DNA from: an uncultured Microbacteriaceae bacterium
GTDB taxonomy: Bacteria > Actinomycetota > Actinomycetes > Actinomycetales > Microbacteriaceae
Length of the DNA stretch: 6,826 nt
Direction: 5' to 3'
Assembly: GCA_934661165.1 (NCBI GenBank)
Contig: CAKUJB010000071.1
Coordinates: forward strand, 1 to 6,826
The number at the start of each line of letters is the position of its first letter. Within the stretch, counting starts at the first letter, position 1. The notes beneath the pieces were generated by a model. It did not search any database. It was not told the origin of the DNA and saw only the letters and a program-made list of their open reading frames with translations. Positions 1 to 5,923 of this stretch are shown here, in pieces. Both the position numbers and the translations under genes were made by a program.

Positions 1-700
1 CACCGTTGCCATCCGCGTCAATGACGACCTCGGGGTCGACAAGACGCAACCAGGCACCGCCCGTCGGCGCGTGGAGAACCATCAAGCCGGTGTAGCCGAG
101 GGTCGCCGAGCCATCAGACTCGACCTGCCCGATGCCGGCGCCCCAGTTCGCAGTCTTCCCCGTCGCGTCATACGACGCCGAGCCGCTGAACTGCTCCGCG
201 ATCGGCTTCGGCCGACCCATCGAGCCCGCCGTCAGGTACTGCGAGATCCCCCACGAGACACCCGCCTCATCGACGTTGCCGTCAACAACGACACTCGGCG
301 CGGCGCTCACGGAGAAGAGCGAGAAGACCCGCGCGAGGGGCGCGATCGGCTCAGCCCTCTCGTCGACCGCCGCGGCCTCGTCCTCGCTCGCCTCGTCGTG
401 CGTCGCCTCGTCCTCGGCGCCGGGCGCCTCGGTGTCGACGGATCCGTCACCCGCAGCGTCGTCCGAGCCCTCATCGCCAGGCTCCGCGTCGCCCTCGACC
501 TCGCCAGTCGGTGCATCGGCGGCAGGCGCGAGCGCGTCGCCCGAGCCCTCGACGACGATCTCCTCGACTGGGATGACGGGCGCCTCGCCGTTCGCGGCCG
601 CGGGGGCGGCGGCGAAGATCGAGCTGAGCACGAGTGCTGCGGACGCGACGACCGCCGCGATTCGGGACATGGGAGAGGACGTGCCTGCAGGCATGCGCAT
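1..700 (-). CDS. Exported HtaA-domain heme-binding protein (partial, C-terminus outside window)
   Basis: Reads leftward off the window edge; the visible 233 residues are the N-terminal part. Residues about 11-37 form a Sec-type signal peptide: SRIAAVVASAALVLSSIFAA, then an AxA-like AAPAAANG cleavage region. Residues about 65-118 are a strongly acidic Asp/Glu/Ala/Gly linker. From about residue 147 an HtaA-type domain begins: SWGISQYL (Tyr155), then VLHAPTGGAWLRLVDPEVVI (His210), the pattern of domains that bind heme at the actinobacterial surface. In characterised HtaA proteins a Tyr and a His in comparable places bind heme; equating them with Tyr155 and His210 is my inference. I chose ATG 698-700 because GGAG lies nine bases upstream; in-frame ATGs at 694 and 670 have poorer ribosome sites. 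Iron boxes upstream support iron-repressed heme uptake. No htaB or hmuTUV partner is visible, so it could equally be a stand-alone surface HtaA protein. Confidence 0.83.
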   Translation of the reverse strand, partial: MRMPAGTSSPMSRIAAVVASAALVLSSIFAAAPAAANGEAPVIPVEEIVVEGSGDALAPAADAPTGEVEGDAEPGDEGSDDAAGDGSVDTEAPGAEDEATHDEASEDEAAAVDERAEPIAPLARVFSLFSVSAAPSVVVDGNVDEAGVSWGISQYLTAGSMGRPKPIAEQFSGSASYDATGKTANWGAGIGQVESDGSATLGYTGLMVLHAPTGGAWLRLVDPEVVIDADGNG

Positions 701-754
701 CGGGGGCTGCTCCGGGTCTCGCGGCGCAGAGCGCGCCACGGCAGTGGGATGTGA

Positions 755-773
755 TTAGGTAAGCCTAAGCTCA
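755..773. promoter_or_regulatory. DtxR/IdeR iron box 1
   Basis: The 19-mer TTAGGTAAGCCTAAGCTCA matches the DtxR/IdeR consensus TTAGGTTAGCCTAACCTAA at 16 of 19 positions by hand count. It lies just downstream of the predicted -10 of the HtaA gene, over the likely transcription start. Iron-loaded DtxR/IdeR would be expected to repress this gene here and release it during iron starvation. Confidence 0.8.
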
Positions 774-780
774 GTTAGCG

Positions 781-810
781 AGCCTAGAGCGCACCCCGCC
801 GACTTGTCAA
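781..810 (-). promoter_or_regulatory. Promoter of the HtaA-domain gene (-35 TTGACA, -10 TAGGCT)
   Basis: On the minus strand a perfect TTGACA (810-805) is followed after 18 bases by TAGGCT (786-781), which fits TANNNT. The predicted start of transcription is near 774, leaving a leader of about 75 bases before ATG 700. The first iron box starts at this predicted start site, so bound repressor would block initiation. Confidence 0.6.
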
Positions 811-813
811 AAC

Positions 814-832
814 TACGGTAAGGCTAACCTTC
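814..832. promoter_or_regulatory. DtxR/IdeR iron box 2, distal
   Basis: The 19-mer TACGGTAAGGCTAACCTTC matches TTAGGTTAGGCTAACCTAA at 14 of 19 positions and keeps the core GGTnAGGCTAACCT. It lies just upstream of the TTGACA -35 element and overlaps the stop codon of the acetyltransferase gene (824-826). The pair of boxes brackets the promoter. Confidence 0.6.
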
Positions 833-1318
833 GTCTGATGCACGGTCGGGCCCCGAGGAGGACCGCGGAGCCCGGTACATCGAGCGATGCGGGATCCCCG
901 CCTCCTCGTACTCCCCGCCGTAGACCTCGTAGCCGAGCCGCTCGTAGAGTCCGACGACATACGACTGCGCATGCAGCATCGAGGCCTCCCCCGCCGCGTC
1001 GAAGCCGGCGACGACCGGCAGCATGAGCCGGCGCGCGAGGCCCTCACCGCGCCGGTCGGCGCGCACCGCGACCCGGCCGACGGCCAGGTGGGCGTCGCGA
1101 TGCTCGGCCACCGCATTCCTCAGCACCCGGAGATACGCCGCGACGCCCCGCTCGTCCTCGATCCACCAGTGCTGGGTGGCCGGCTCGAGATCGCGCCCGT
1201 CCATCTCCTCGTCATCGGCCTTCTGCTCCCACATGAAGACATCGCAGCGCAGTCTGAGGAATCCATAGAGCTCAGCGGTGGTTAGCTGGTCCCAGGTCCG
1301 CATGATCGGCTCGGCCAC
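824..1318 (-). CDS. ElaA-like GNAT N-acetyltransferase
   Basis: A 164-residue single-domain GNAT acetyltransferase, expected to transfer acetyl from acetyl-CoA to an amine in the cytoplasm; the substrate of ElaA-type enzymes is unknown to me. Family signs in order: LYGFLRLRCDVFMWEQ (18-32) resembling the ElaA N-terminus, the acetyl-CoA loop RRGEGLARRLM (about 89-99, R-x-x-G-x-A), HAQSYVVGLYERLGY (116-130), and the ElaA ending EEAGIPH. E. coli ElaA is about 153 residues, so length is normal. GTG 1318 is used because a -10-like TAGACT sits six bases upstream, which fits a leaderless transcript; ATG 1303 (MRTWDQL) aligns better with the E. coli start and is a real alternative. It is divergent from msrB, and its stop codon overlaps distal iron box 2. 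Sure of the fold and subfamily, not of the substrate. Confidence 0.85.
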   Translation of the reverse strand: MAEPIMRTWDQLTTAELYGFLRLRCDVFMWEQKADDEEMDGRDLEPATQHWWIEDERGVAAYLRVLRNAVAEHRDAHLAVGRVAVRADRRGEGLARRLMLPVVAGFDAAGEASMLHAQSYVVGLYERLGYEVYGGEYEEAGIPHRSMYRAPRSSSGPDRASDEG

Positions 1319-1326
1319 CAGCCGAG
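1310..1326. repeat. Short inverted repeat CTCGGC-cacca-GCCGAG
   Basis: A perfect six-base inverted repeat with a five-base loop sits across the start of the acetyltransferase gene, next to its -10-like element and close to the divergent msrB start. It could be an operator or an mRNA hairpin. In GC-rich DNA a repeat this short can arise by chance. Confidence 0.35.
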
Positions 1327-1330
1327 TCTA
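1325..1330 (-). promoter_or_regulatory. -10-like TAGACT six bases before the acetyltransferase GTG
   Basis: On the minus strand TAGACT is followed by CGGCTG and then the GTG start. This places the expected transcription start on or next to the start codon, as in leaderless actinobacterial mRNAs. No good -35 hexamer is seen at 17 bases (TCGTCG). Confidence 0.4.
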
Positions 1331-1367
1331 TTGAGTGGGATACGACTCGACGAAAGACGTGATCGAC

Positions 1368-1769
1368 ATGGCCTATGACGTGCTCAAGACCGACGAGGAG
1401 TGGCGCGAGCTGCTCGGCCCCGACCGCTACGCGATCCTGCGCCAGGCGGCGACCGAGCGCCCCTGGACCGGGGAGCTCCTCGAGGAGCACCGCGCCGGCA
1501 CCTACAGCTGCGGCGCCTGCGGCGCGGAGCTCTTCGACGCCGGGACGAAGTTCGAGGCGCACTGCGGCTGGCCGAGCTTCTACGAGGCGCTGCGCCCGGA
1601 TGCGGTCGAGCTCCTCGAGGACCGGACGCACGGCATGGTGCGGGTCGAGGTCCGCTGCGCGGCGTGCGGCTCCCACCTCGGCCACGTCTTCCCCGACGCG
1701 CCGCAGACGCCGACCGGCGACCGCTACTGCATGAACTCGCTCTCGCTGCGCTTCACGCCCGCGAGCTGA
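1368..1769 (+). CDS. msrB: Peptide-methionine (R)-S-oxide reductase MsrB
   Basis: Reduces the R epimer of methionine sulfoxide in proteins using thioredoxin, repairing oxidative damage in the cytoplasm. The 133-residue product is typical in length. Zinc-binding pairs are Cys48-x-x-Cys51 (CGAC) and Cys97-x-x-Cys100 (CAAC); the hallmark CGWPSF begins at Cys66, and HLGHVF lies at 103-108. RYCMNSLSLRF contains the catalytic Cys121 and conserved Asn123. Cys66 is a candidate resolving cysteine, by family analogy. ATG 1368 is preferred over the in-frame GTG at 1335 because MAYDVLKTDEEWR is the normal MsrB N-terminus; the ribosome site is weak (GAAAG). The gene is divergent from the acetyltransferase (49-base gap), and its end overlaps the convergent transporter gene by 17 bases. 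Confidence 0.95.
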   Translation: MAYDVLKTDEEWRELLGPDRYAILRQAATERPWTGELLEEHRAGTYSCGACGAELFDAGTKFEAHCGWPSFYEALRPDAVELLEDRTHGMVRVEVRCAACGSHLGHVFPDAPQTPTGDRYCMNSLSLRFTPAS

Positions 1770-2706
1770 GCCCGTCGCGCGCGGGCACCGCGGCGACCGC
1801 CATCGCGACGAATGCGAGGATCGCCCCCGCCACCTGCCACCCGTCGAGCTCGGTGCCCGGCAGCGGCAGCACGAGGTCGACGACGACGGAGGCCGCGAGC
1901 TGCCCGGCGATCATCGCGAGTCCGAGCACGAGCGTGCCGAGGCGGCGCACGCCGAACGCCTGCCAGCCGATGATCCCGAGCCCGAGCACGCCGCCGAGCA
2001 GCAGCCACGGCGCCGAGACCGTCGTCGGCCCCTGCCCGGTCACCGCCCAGCCGACGAGCGCGGCGAGGACGAGGACGATCGCCCCGCCGCCGAAGTTGAC
2101 GAAGGTCGCGGCGACCGCGGAGCCGGCCTCCTCCCGGATGCGGCCGTTGATCGCCTGCTGCACGCCGCGGACCACGCCGTTGAGGAACGGGAGCAGGAGC
2201 AGCCACCACACCGCGGCCGCGCCGCCGAGTTCCGGCCAGGTGGCGACCGCGACCGCGACGACGACGAGGGCGGCCCCCGCGAGCCGCGGCCAGGTCAGCC
2301 CCCGCTTCGGCATTCCGAGGAAGCCGAGCCGATCGATCGTCACCGCCCCGATCGACTGTCCCGCGACGCCGACGACCGCGAAGAGCGCGATGCCGACGAC
2401 CGGCGCGACGAGCCCCTGCGCGAGGACGAACACGGCGCCGAGCGTGCCGCCGGCGACCGTCCACCACGGCAGCCGTCCCGCCGCGACCTCGCCGAAGAAC
2501 CGGCGCACGCCGCGGCGCACGCGCCCGTTGAGCAGCGCGAACGGCGTGATGACGAGGAAGCCGGAGCCGAAGGACCAGGCCGCCGCGTACCAGGCCGAGT
2601 CCTGCTCGACGGCGAGCCCCGCATTCATCCGGGTCTGCGCGATCATGAGCGCCCCGCCCGCGACGCTCAGCGCGACGAAGAGGAGGGTGGCCCACCGTGT
2701 GCCCAA
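1753..2706 (-). CDS. DMT-superfamily transporter, two-repeat YdcZ/DUF606 type
   Basis: A 317-residue, very hydrophobic membrane protein with about ten predicted helices made of two related halves. QTRMNAGLA (24-32) corresponds to QQAINGRI (183-190). WWTVAGGTLGAVFVLAQGLV (81-100) corresponds to PWLLLGGVLGLGIIGWQAFG (233-252), and AGQSIGAVTIDRLG (115-128) to AGQLAASVVVDLVL (267-280). This is the fused two-copy form of the YdcZ/DUF606 (PF04657) family; single-copy members have about 150 residues. The substrate is unknown, though some drug/metabolite transporters export small metabolites. The start is TTG 2706, supported by AGAGGAAG with six bases before TTG. The 3' end overlaps msrB. The 5' end lies 17 bases from the tRNA gene on the other strand, so its promoter must lie inside the tRNA or it is read through from the DsbA-like gene. 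Confidence 0.87.
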   Translation of the reverse strand: MGTRWATLLFVALSVAGGALMIAQTRMNAGLAVEQDSAWYAAAWSFGSGFLVITPFALLNGRVRRGVRRFFGEVAAGRLPWWTVAGGTLGAVFVLAQGLVAPVVGIALFAVVGVAGQSIGAVTIDRLGFLGMPKRGLTWPRLAGAALVVVAVAVATWPELGGAAAVWWLLLLPFLNGVVRGVQQAINGRIREEAGSAVAATFVNFGGGAIVLVLAALVGWAVTGQGPTTVSAPWLLLGGVLGLGIIGWQAFGVRRLGTLVLGLAMIAGQLAASVVVDLVLPLPGTELDGWQVAGAILAFVAMAVAAVPARDGLSSRA

Positions 2707-2708
2707 CG

Positions 2709-2714
2709 TAGACT
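2709..2714 (+). promoter_or_regulatory. Candidate -10 element of tRNA-Thr (TAGACT)
   Basis: TAGACT lies nine bases before the first base of the mature tRNA, so transcription would begin about three bases upstream of it. No convincing -35 is seen at 17 bases (GGTGGC). On the other strand it partly overlaps the ribosome site of the transporter. Confidence 0.4.
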
Positions 2715-2723
2715 TCCTCTCGC

Positions 2724-2796
2724 GCCCGCTTAGCTCAGCTGGTAGAGCAGCTGTCTTGTAAACAGCAGGTCGTCGGTTCGAGTCCGACAGTGGGCT
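2724..2796 (+). tRNA. tRNA-Thr (anticodon UGU)
   Basis: The 73-base cloverleaf folds by hand. Acceptor GCCCGCT (2724-2730) pairs with AGTGGGC (2789-2795) with one G-T wobble. The D stem is GCTC/GAGC, the anticodon stem GCTGT/ACAGC encloses loop CTTGTAA with anticodon TGT at 2757-2759, and the T arm is GTCGG-TTCGAGT-CCGAC. The discriminator is T2796. CCA is not encoded, so it must be added after transcription. UGU reads ACA and, by wobble, other threonine codons. The gene ends seven bases before the convergent stop codon of the DsbA-like gene. No terminator hairpin with a T tract is visible after it. Confidence 0.96.
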
Positions 2797-2802
2797 CTGA
2801 GA

Positions 2803-3801
2803 CTACGGCGCCGGGGTCGCGGTCGGCGTGGGCGTCGGGGCCGAGGTCTGCGACTCCTGGTACTCCTCGCCGAGCAGCTCCTGGATGAAGGTGCGCAGCG
2901 ACGGGGTGTGCGACCAGTCGTACTGCGGCGTGAACCGCTGGCCGTTCACGTAGACCATCGGCGTGCCGAGGCCCTGGAACGTCGCGTCGCCGATGAGGTT
3001 CGGGAACTCCGCCTGGCTCGAGGCCGTGTTCGTGTTGTCGGCGATGAAGTTCTTGAAGTCCTGGTTGCGGATGCACAGCTCGGTCTCCGCCGAGCTCGAC
3101 CCCGCCTGGCGGGCGAGCGAGATGAGCTCGTTGTCGTCGAGCCCGCTCGTGCCCTCCGCGGGCTGGTGCTCGAAGAGCAGCGCCATGTAGTCGAGCGCGG
3201 CGTTCGGCTCCTTGTCGGCGACGCAGGCAAGGGCGTTCGCCGCCCGGGTCGGGTACTTCGTGCCGAGCGAGTAGCGGTCGAGGATCGCGACCGGCACGAC
3301 CTCGAAGGAGGCGATGCCCTGCTCGATGAGCGTCTGGATGTACGCCGCGTTGCCCTGGAAGTCCGCAGCGGTGCCCGGGAAGCCGGAGGCCTGGAACTCC
3401 GCGGCCGTGATGCCGCGCTCGAAGCGACCGCAGATCGGGCAGAGGAAGTCAACGAATGCCTGGATCTGGATCTCCGCGCCGGTCTCGGCCGCGACGCGCT
3501 CGGCCCCGTCGGCGAGGCCCGCCGTGCGGGCGACCTGGATGCCGCCGCTGCCGTTCGACTCGAAGACGACGCCGCCCGAGGCCATGTTCTGCGGGCCCGG
3601 GCCCTTCGGTCCGACGCTGTTGACGATGATGAGCGCGACGACGGCGACGGCGGCGATGACCGCGACGATGATGCCCCCCTGGAGCAGCACCTTGCCGGTG
3701 CGCTCCTTGCGCTTCGCGGCCTCGCGGGCGCGCTTCGCCTCCTCGCGTGCCTGCTCGCGACGCTCGTTCTTGGTCAGCCGACCGTTCTGTCCGTTGCTCA
3801 A
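2803..3801 (-). CDS. Membrane-anchored DsbA-like thioredoxin-fold protein
   Basis: A 332-residue extracytoplasmic thiol-disulfide oxidoreductase or disulfide isomerase candidate. Residues 11-36 are a highly charged Lys/Arg/Glu helix, likely cytosolic; 38-61 is one hydrophobic membrane span. The thioredoxin-fold domain follows from about 108: FVDFLCPICGRFE carries the CPIC active site (Cys121, Cys124), and GTPMVYVNG has the cis-Pro loop (Thr280-Pro281). Cys193 and Cys243 could form a second structural disulfide. The tail is a Pro/Thr-rich stretch, TPTPTATPAP. This matches the DsbA_2/thioredoxin_4 proteins of actinobacteria. Start TTG 3801 is chosen because GAGAGGG lies about six bases upstream and the protein then begins MSNGQNGRLTKNERREQ; the frame stays open upstream, but that part overlaps the divergent gene. 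The function is inferred from the family; its clients are unknown. Confidence 0.88.
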   Translation of the reverse strand: MSNGQNGRLTKNERREQAREEAKRAREAAKRKERTGKVLLQGGIIVAVIAAVAVVALIIVNSVGPKGPGPQNMASGGVVFESNGSGGIQVARTAGLADGAERVAAETGAEIQIQAFVDFLCPICGRFERGITAAEFQASGFPGTAADFQGNAAYIQTLIEQGIASFEVVPVAILDRYSLGTKYPTRAANALACVADKEPNAALDYMALLFEHQPAEGTSGLDDNELISLARQAGSSSAETELCIRNQDFKNFIADNTNTASSQAEFPNLIGDATFQGLGTPMVYVNGQRFTPQYDWSHTPSLRTFIQELLGEEYQESQTSAPTPTPTATPAP

Positions 3802-3873
3802 TTTCGCCCTCTCGAGTCGCCCAGACAACCTAGGCAGTCTAATCGTCAGTTCGCTGGGAGCCGCCGGACAGGG

Positions 3874-3879
3874 AATACT
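3874..3879 (+). promoter_or_regulatory. -10-like AATACT seven bases before the ABC ATPase GTG
   Basis: AATACT matches TATAAT at four of six positions and is followed by CGGATTC and the GTG start. The start codon has no good Shine-Dalgarno sequence, so a leaderless transcript is plausible. The -35 position (TCGCTG) is poor. Confidence 0.35.
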
Positions 3880-3886
3880 CGGATTC

Positions 3887-4609
3887 GTGGCCACCGTCAC
3901 CTTCGATCAGGCGACCCGGATCTACCCGGGCGCCTCGCGCGCCGCCGTCGACCGATTCGATCTCCACATCGCCGACGGCGAGCTGCTCGTGCTCCTCGGC
4001 CCGCCCGGCTGCGGCAAGTCGACGCTGCTGCGCATGCTCGCGGGCCTCGAGGACGTGGACGAGGGGCGCATCTACATCGGCGAACGCGACGTCACCGAGG
4101 TCCCGCAGAAGGATCGGGACGTTGCGATCGCCTTCCAGAACTACGCGCTCTACCCCCATATGACCGTCGCGGAGAACATGGCGTTCGCGCTCAAGGTCGC
4201 CGGCATCGACCGGGAGGAGCGCATCGAGCGCGTCGCCCGCGCCGCGCGGCTCCTCGACCTCGAAGCCGTGCTCGACCGCAAGCCGAAAGCGCTGAGCGGC
4301 GGGCAGCGGCAGCGGGTCGCCATGGCGCGGGCGATCGTGCGCCAGCCCCAGGTCTTCCTCATGGACGAGCCGCTCGCGAACCTCGACCCCGTCGTGCGCG
4401 ATCAGACGCGGGAGCAGATCCGCGAGCTGCAGCAGCAGCTCGGCATGACGACCGTCTACGTGACGCACGACCCCGCCGAGGCGCTCGCGATGGGCGACCG
4501 CGTCGCGCTCATGGACCAGGGCGTCCTCGTCCAGGTCGGCACGCCGCAGCAGCTGCTCGAGCACCCGGCCACCGCATTCGTCGCCGACTACCTCGCCGGG
4601 GCCCGCTGA
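3887..4609 (+). CDS. MalK/UgpC-like ABC ATPase lacking the C-terminal TOBE domain
   Basis: A 240-residue cytoplasmic ABC nucleotide-binding subunit. Motifs are complete: Walker A GPPGCGKST (38-46), Q-loop FQNYALYPHMTVAENMAFAL (Gln84), signature LSGGQRQRVAMARA (136-149), Walker B VFLMDEP (156-162), D-loop LANLD, and H-loop His194 in YVTHDPAEAL. FQNYALYPHMTV is characteristic of the MalK/UgpC/MsmK sugar-importer group. Those proteins run to about 360-370 residues with a C-terminal TOBE/regulatory domain. This one stops right after GTPQQLLEHPATAFVADYLA, where that domain would begin. LANLDPVVRD replaces the usual LSNLDAKLR. GTG 3887 gives the normal N-terminus VATVTFDQATRIYPG; frame upstream of it is antisense to the DsbA-like gene. 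No permease or binding protein is nearby. TGA is followed directly by the next gene's ATG. ATPase: near certain; sugar substrate: not supported. Confidence 0.9.
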   Translation: MATVTFDQATRIYPGASRAAVDRFDLHIADGELLVLLGPPGCGKSTLLRMLAGLEDVDEGRIYIGERDVTEVPQKDRDVAIAFQNYALYPHMTVAENMAFALKVAGIDREERIERVARAARLLDLEAVLDRKPKALSGGQRQRVAMARAIVRQPQVFLMDEPLANLDPVVRDQTREQIRELQQQLGMTTVYVTHDPAEALAMGDRVALMDQGVLVQVGTPQQLLEHPATAFVADYLAGAR

Positions 4610-5917
4610 ATGCCCGCCGCGCTCGCGATCACGGCCGCGACCGCCGAGCCGGCGCTCCTCGACCTGCCCTGGCACCTGCCGCTCGAGACCTGGCCCGAGG
4701 AGACGATCGCGGCGCTGCCGAAGGGCATCTCCCGGCACGTCGTGCGGCTCGCGTACCTCGCGGACTACGTCGTCGCGGTGAAGGAGACGACCGAGGAGCT
4801 CGCGCGCCGCGAGTTCGAGGCGCTCAAGACGCTGCAGCGGCACGCGGTGCCGTGCGTCGAGCCGATCGCCGTCATCGCCGGGCGGCGCACCGCCGACGGC
4901 GAGGGGCTCGAGCCCGTGCTCGTCACGCGACACCTGCAGTTCTCCATGCCGTATCGCGCCGTGTACTCCTCGCAGCGGCTGCGGCCCGAGACGGCGACGC
5001 GGCTCGTCGACGCGCTCGCCGTGCTGCTCGCGCGGCTCCACCTCGTCGGCTTCTTCTGGGGCGACGTCTCGCTGTCGAACACGCTCTTCCGGCGCGATGC
5101 GGGCGCATTCGCCGCGTATCTCGTCGACGCCGAGACCGGGCAGTTCTTCCCGGCCCTCAGCGACGGGCAGCGCGAGCACGACCTCGAAATCGCGCGGGTG
5201 AACATCGCCGGCGAGCTCCTCGACCTGCAGGCCGGCGACCGGCTCGACGAGGGGCTCGACCCGATCGAGGTGGCCCAGGGCATCGTCGACAAGTACCACT
5301 CGCTCTGGGAGGAGCTCACGGCGCCGGAGCGCTTCGACGAGTCGGAGCGGTGGCGGATCAACCAGCGCGTCGAGCGGCTCAACGAGCTCGGCTTCGACAT
5401 CGAGGAGATGTCGATCCGGACCGACGAGACCGGCACGACCGTCGTCCTGCAGCCGAAGGTCGTCGACGCCGGTCACCACTCGCGGCGACTGCTGCGGCTC
5501 ACCGGACTCGACGTCGAGGAGAACCAGGCGCGGCGCCTCCTCAACGACCTCGACGCCTTCCGCGCGCGCTCCGGCCGACCGAGCGCCGACGAGGAGGTCG
5601 TCGCGCACGAGTGGCTCACGACCGTGTTCGAGCCCGTCATTCGCGCGATCCCGCGCGACCTGCGGGGCCGGCTCGAGCCCGCCGAGATCTTCCACCAGCT
5701 CCTCGACCACCGCTGGGAGCTCTCGCAGGACGAGGGGCGCGACGTGCCGCTGTCCGAGGCGATGACCTCGTACATCGACACCGTGCTGCGCCACCACCGC
5801 GATGAGCGCACCTTCGTCGGCCCGCCGACGACCGACGTGCTGCAGATCATCGCGGGCGAGGACAATGACGACTTCGACGTGACCGGTCCGGTCCGCGACT
5901 GGCGCGACCTCGTCTGA
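4610..5917 (+). CDS. DUF4032 protein with kinase-like catalytic residues
   Basis: A 435-residue soluble protein with no signal peptide or membrane span, which I recognise as the actinobacterial DUF4032 family (function unknown). The first ~180 residues carry kinase-like elements in the right order. VVAVKE (Lys58) resembles the ATP-binding lysine, and Glu68 or Glu70 in RREFEALK could be its partner. EPVLVTRHL (101-109) could be the hinge. HLVGFFWGDVSLSNTLF (144-160) resembles a catalytic loop with Asp152 and Asn157, and LVDAETGQFF (171-180) offers Asp173 as metal ligand. The rest (about 185-435) is helical and charged, with no motif I know. ATG 4610 abuts the ATPase stop (TGAATG) with only a weak GGGG upstream, so translation probably depends on coupling. 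Kinase activity is inference from motif order only; it could be a pseudokinase. Confidence 0.87.
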   Translation: MPAALAITAATAEPALLDLPWHLPLETWPEETIAALPKGISRHVVRLAYLADYVVAVKETTEELARREFEALKTLQRHAVPCVEPIAVIAGRRTADGEGLEPVLVTRHLQFSMPYRAVYSSQRLRPETATRLVDALAVLLARLHLVGFFWGDVSLSNTLFRRDAGAFAAYLVDAETGQFFPALSDGQREHDLEIARVNIAGELLDLQAGDRLDEGLDPIEVAQGIVDKYHSLWEELTAPERFDESERWRINQRVERLNELGFDIEEMSIRTDETGTTVVLQPKVVDAGHHSRRLLRLTGLDVEENQARRLLNDLDAFRARSGRPSADEEVVAHEWLTTVFEPVIRAIPRDLRGRLEPAEIFHQLLDHRWELSQDEGRDVPLSEAMTSYIDTVLRHHRDERTFVGPPTTDVLQIIAGEDNDDFDVTGPVRDWRDLV

Positions 5918-5923
5918 GCGACC

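Noticed and set aside
71..758. Two overlapping plus-strand frames of over 200 residues
   Set aside because: Both lie antisense to the signal-peptide, acidic linker and HtaA-domain coding sequence, which explains their Ser/Pro/Arg-rich composition.
775..793. Possible third iron box around TTAGCGAGCCTAGAG
   Set aside because: It keeps TTAG and AGCCTA, but the spacing between half-sites is one base short, so the full 19-mer does not align.
1753..1800. Bidirectional terminator between msrB and the transporter
   Set aside because: The two coding regions overlap and I see only GC-rich sequence without a convincing stem and T tract.
1400..2761. 453-residue plus-strand frame across msrB, the transporter and part of the tRNA
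   Set aside because: Out of frame with msrB and antisense to the transporter; low-complexity product.
2724..2796. tRNA 3' end as an integration site
   Set aside because: No integrase gene, direct repeat of the tRNA end or foreign block is visible in the window.
2797..2830. Terminator after tRNA-Thr
   Set aside because: No hairpin followed by a T tract; the tRNA runs almost directly into the convergent gene's stop codon.
3839..5797. 652-residue open frame on the minus strand
   Set aside because: Antisense mirror of the ATPase and DUF4032 genes, both of which have clear family motifs. The product has no recognisable domain.
2908..5805. 965-residue open frame on the plus strand
   Set aside because: Arg/Ala/Pro-rich product with no domain; it runs antisense to the DsbA-like gene and out of frame over the ATPase and DUF4032 genes. 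A GC-rich shadow frame.
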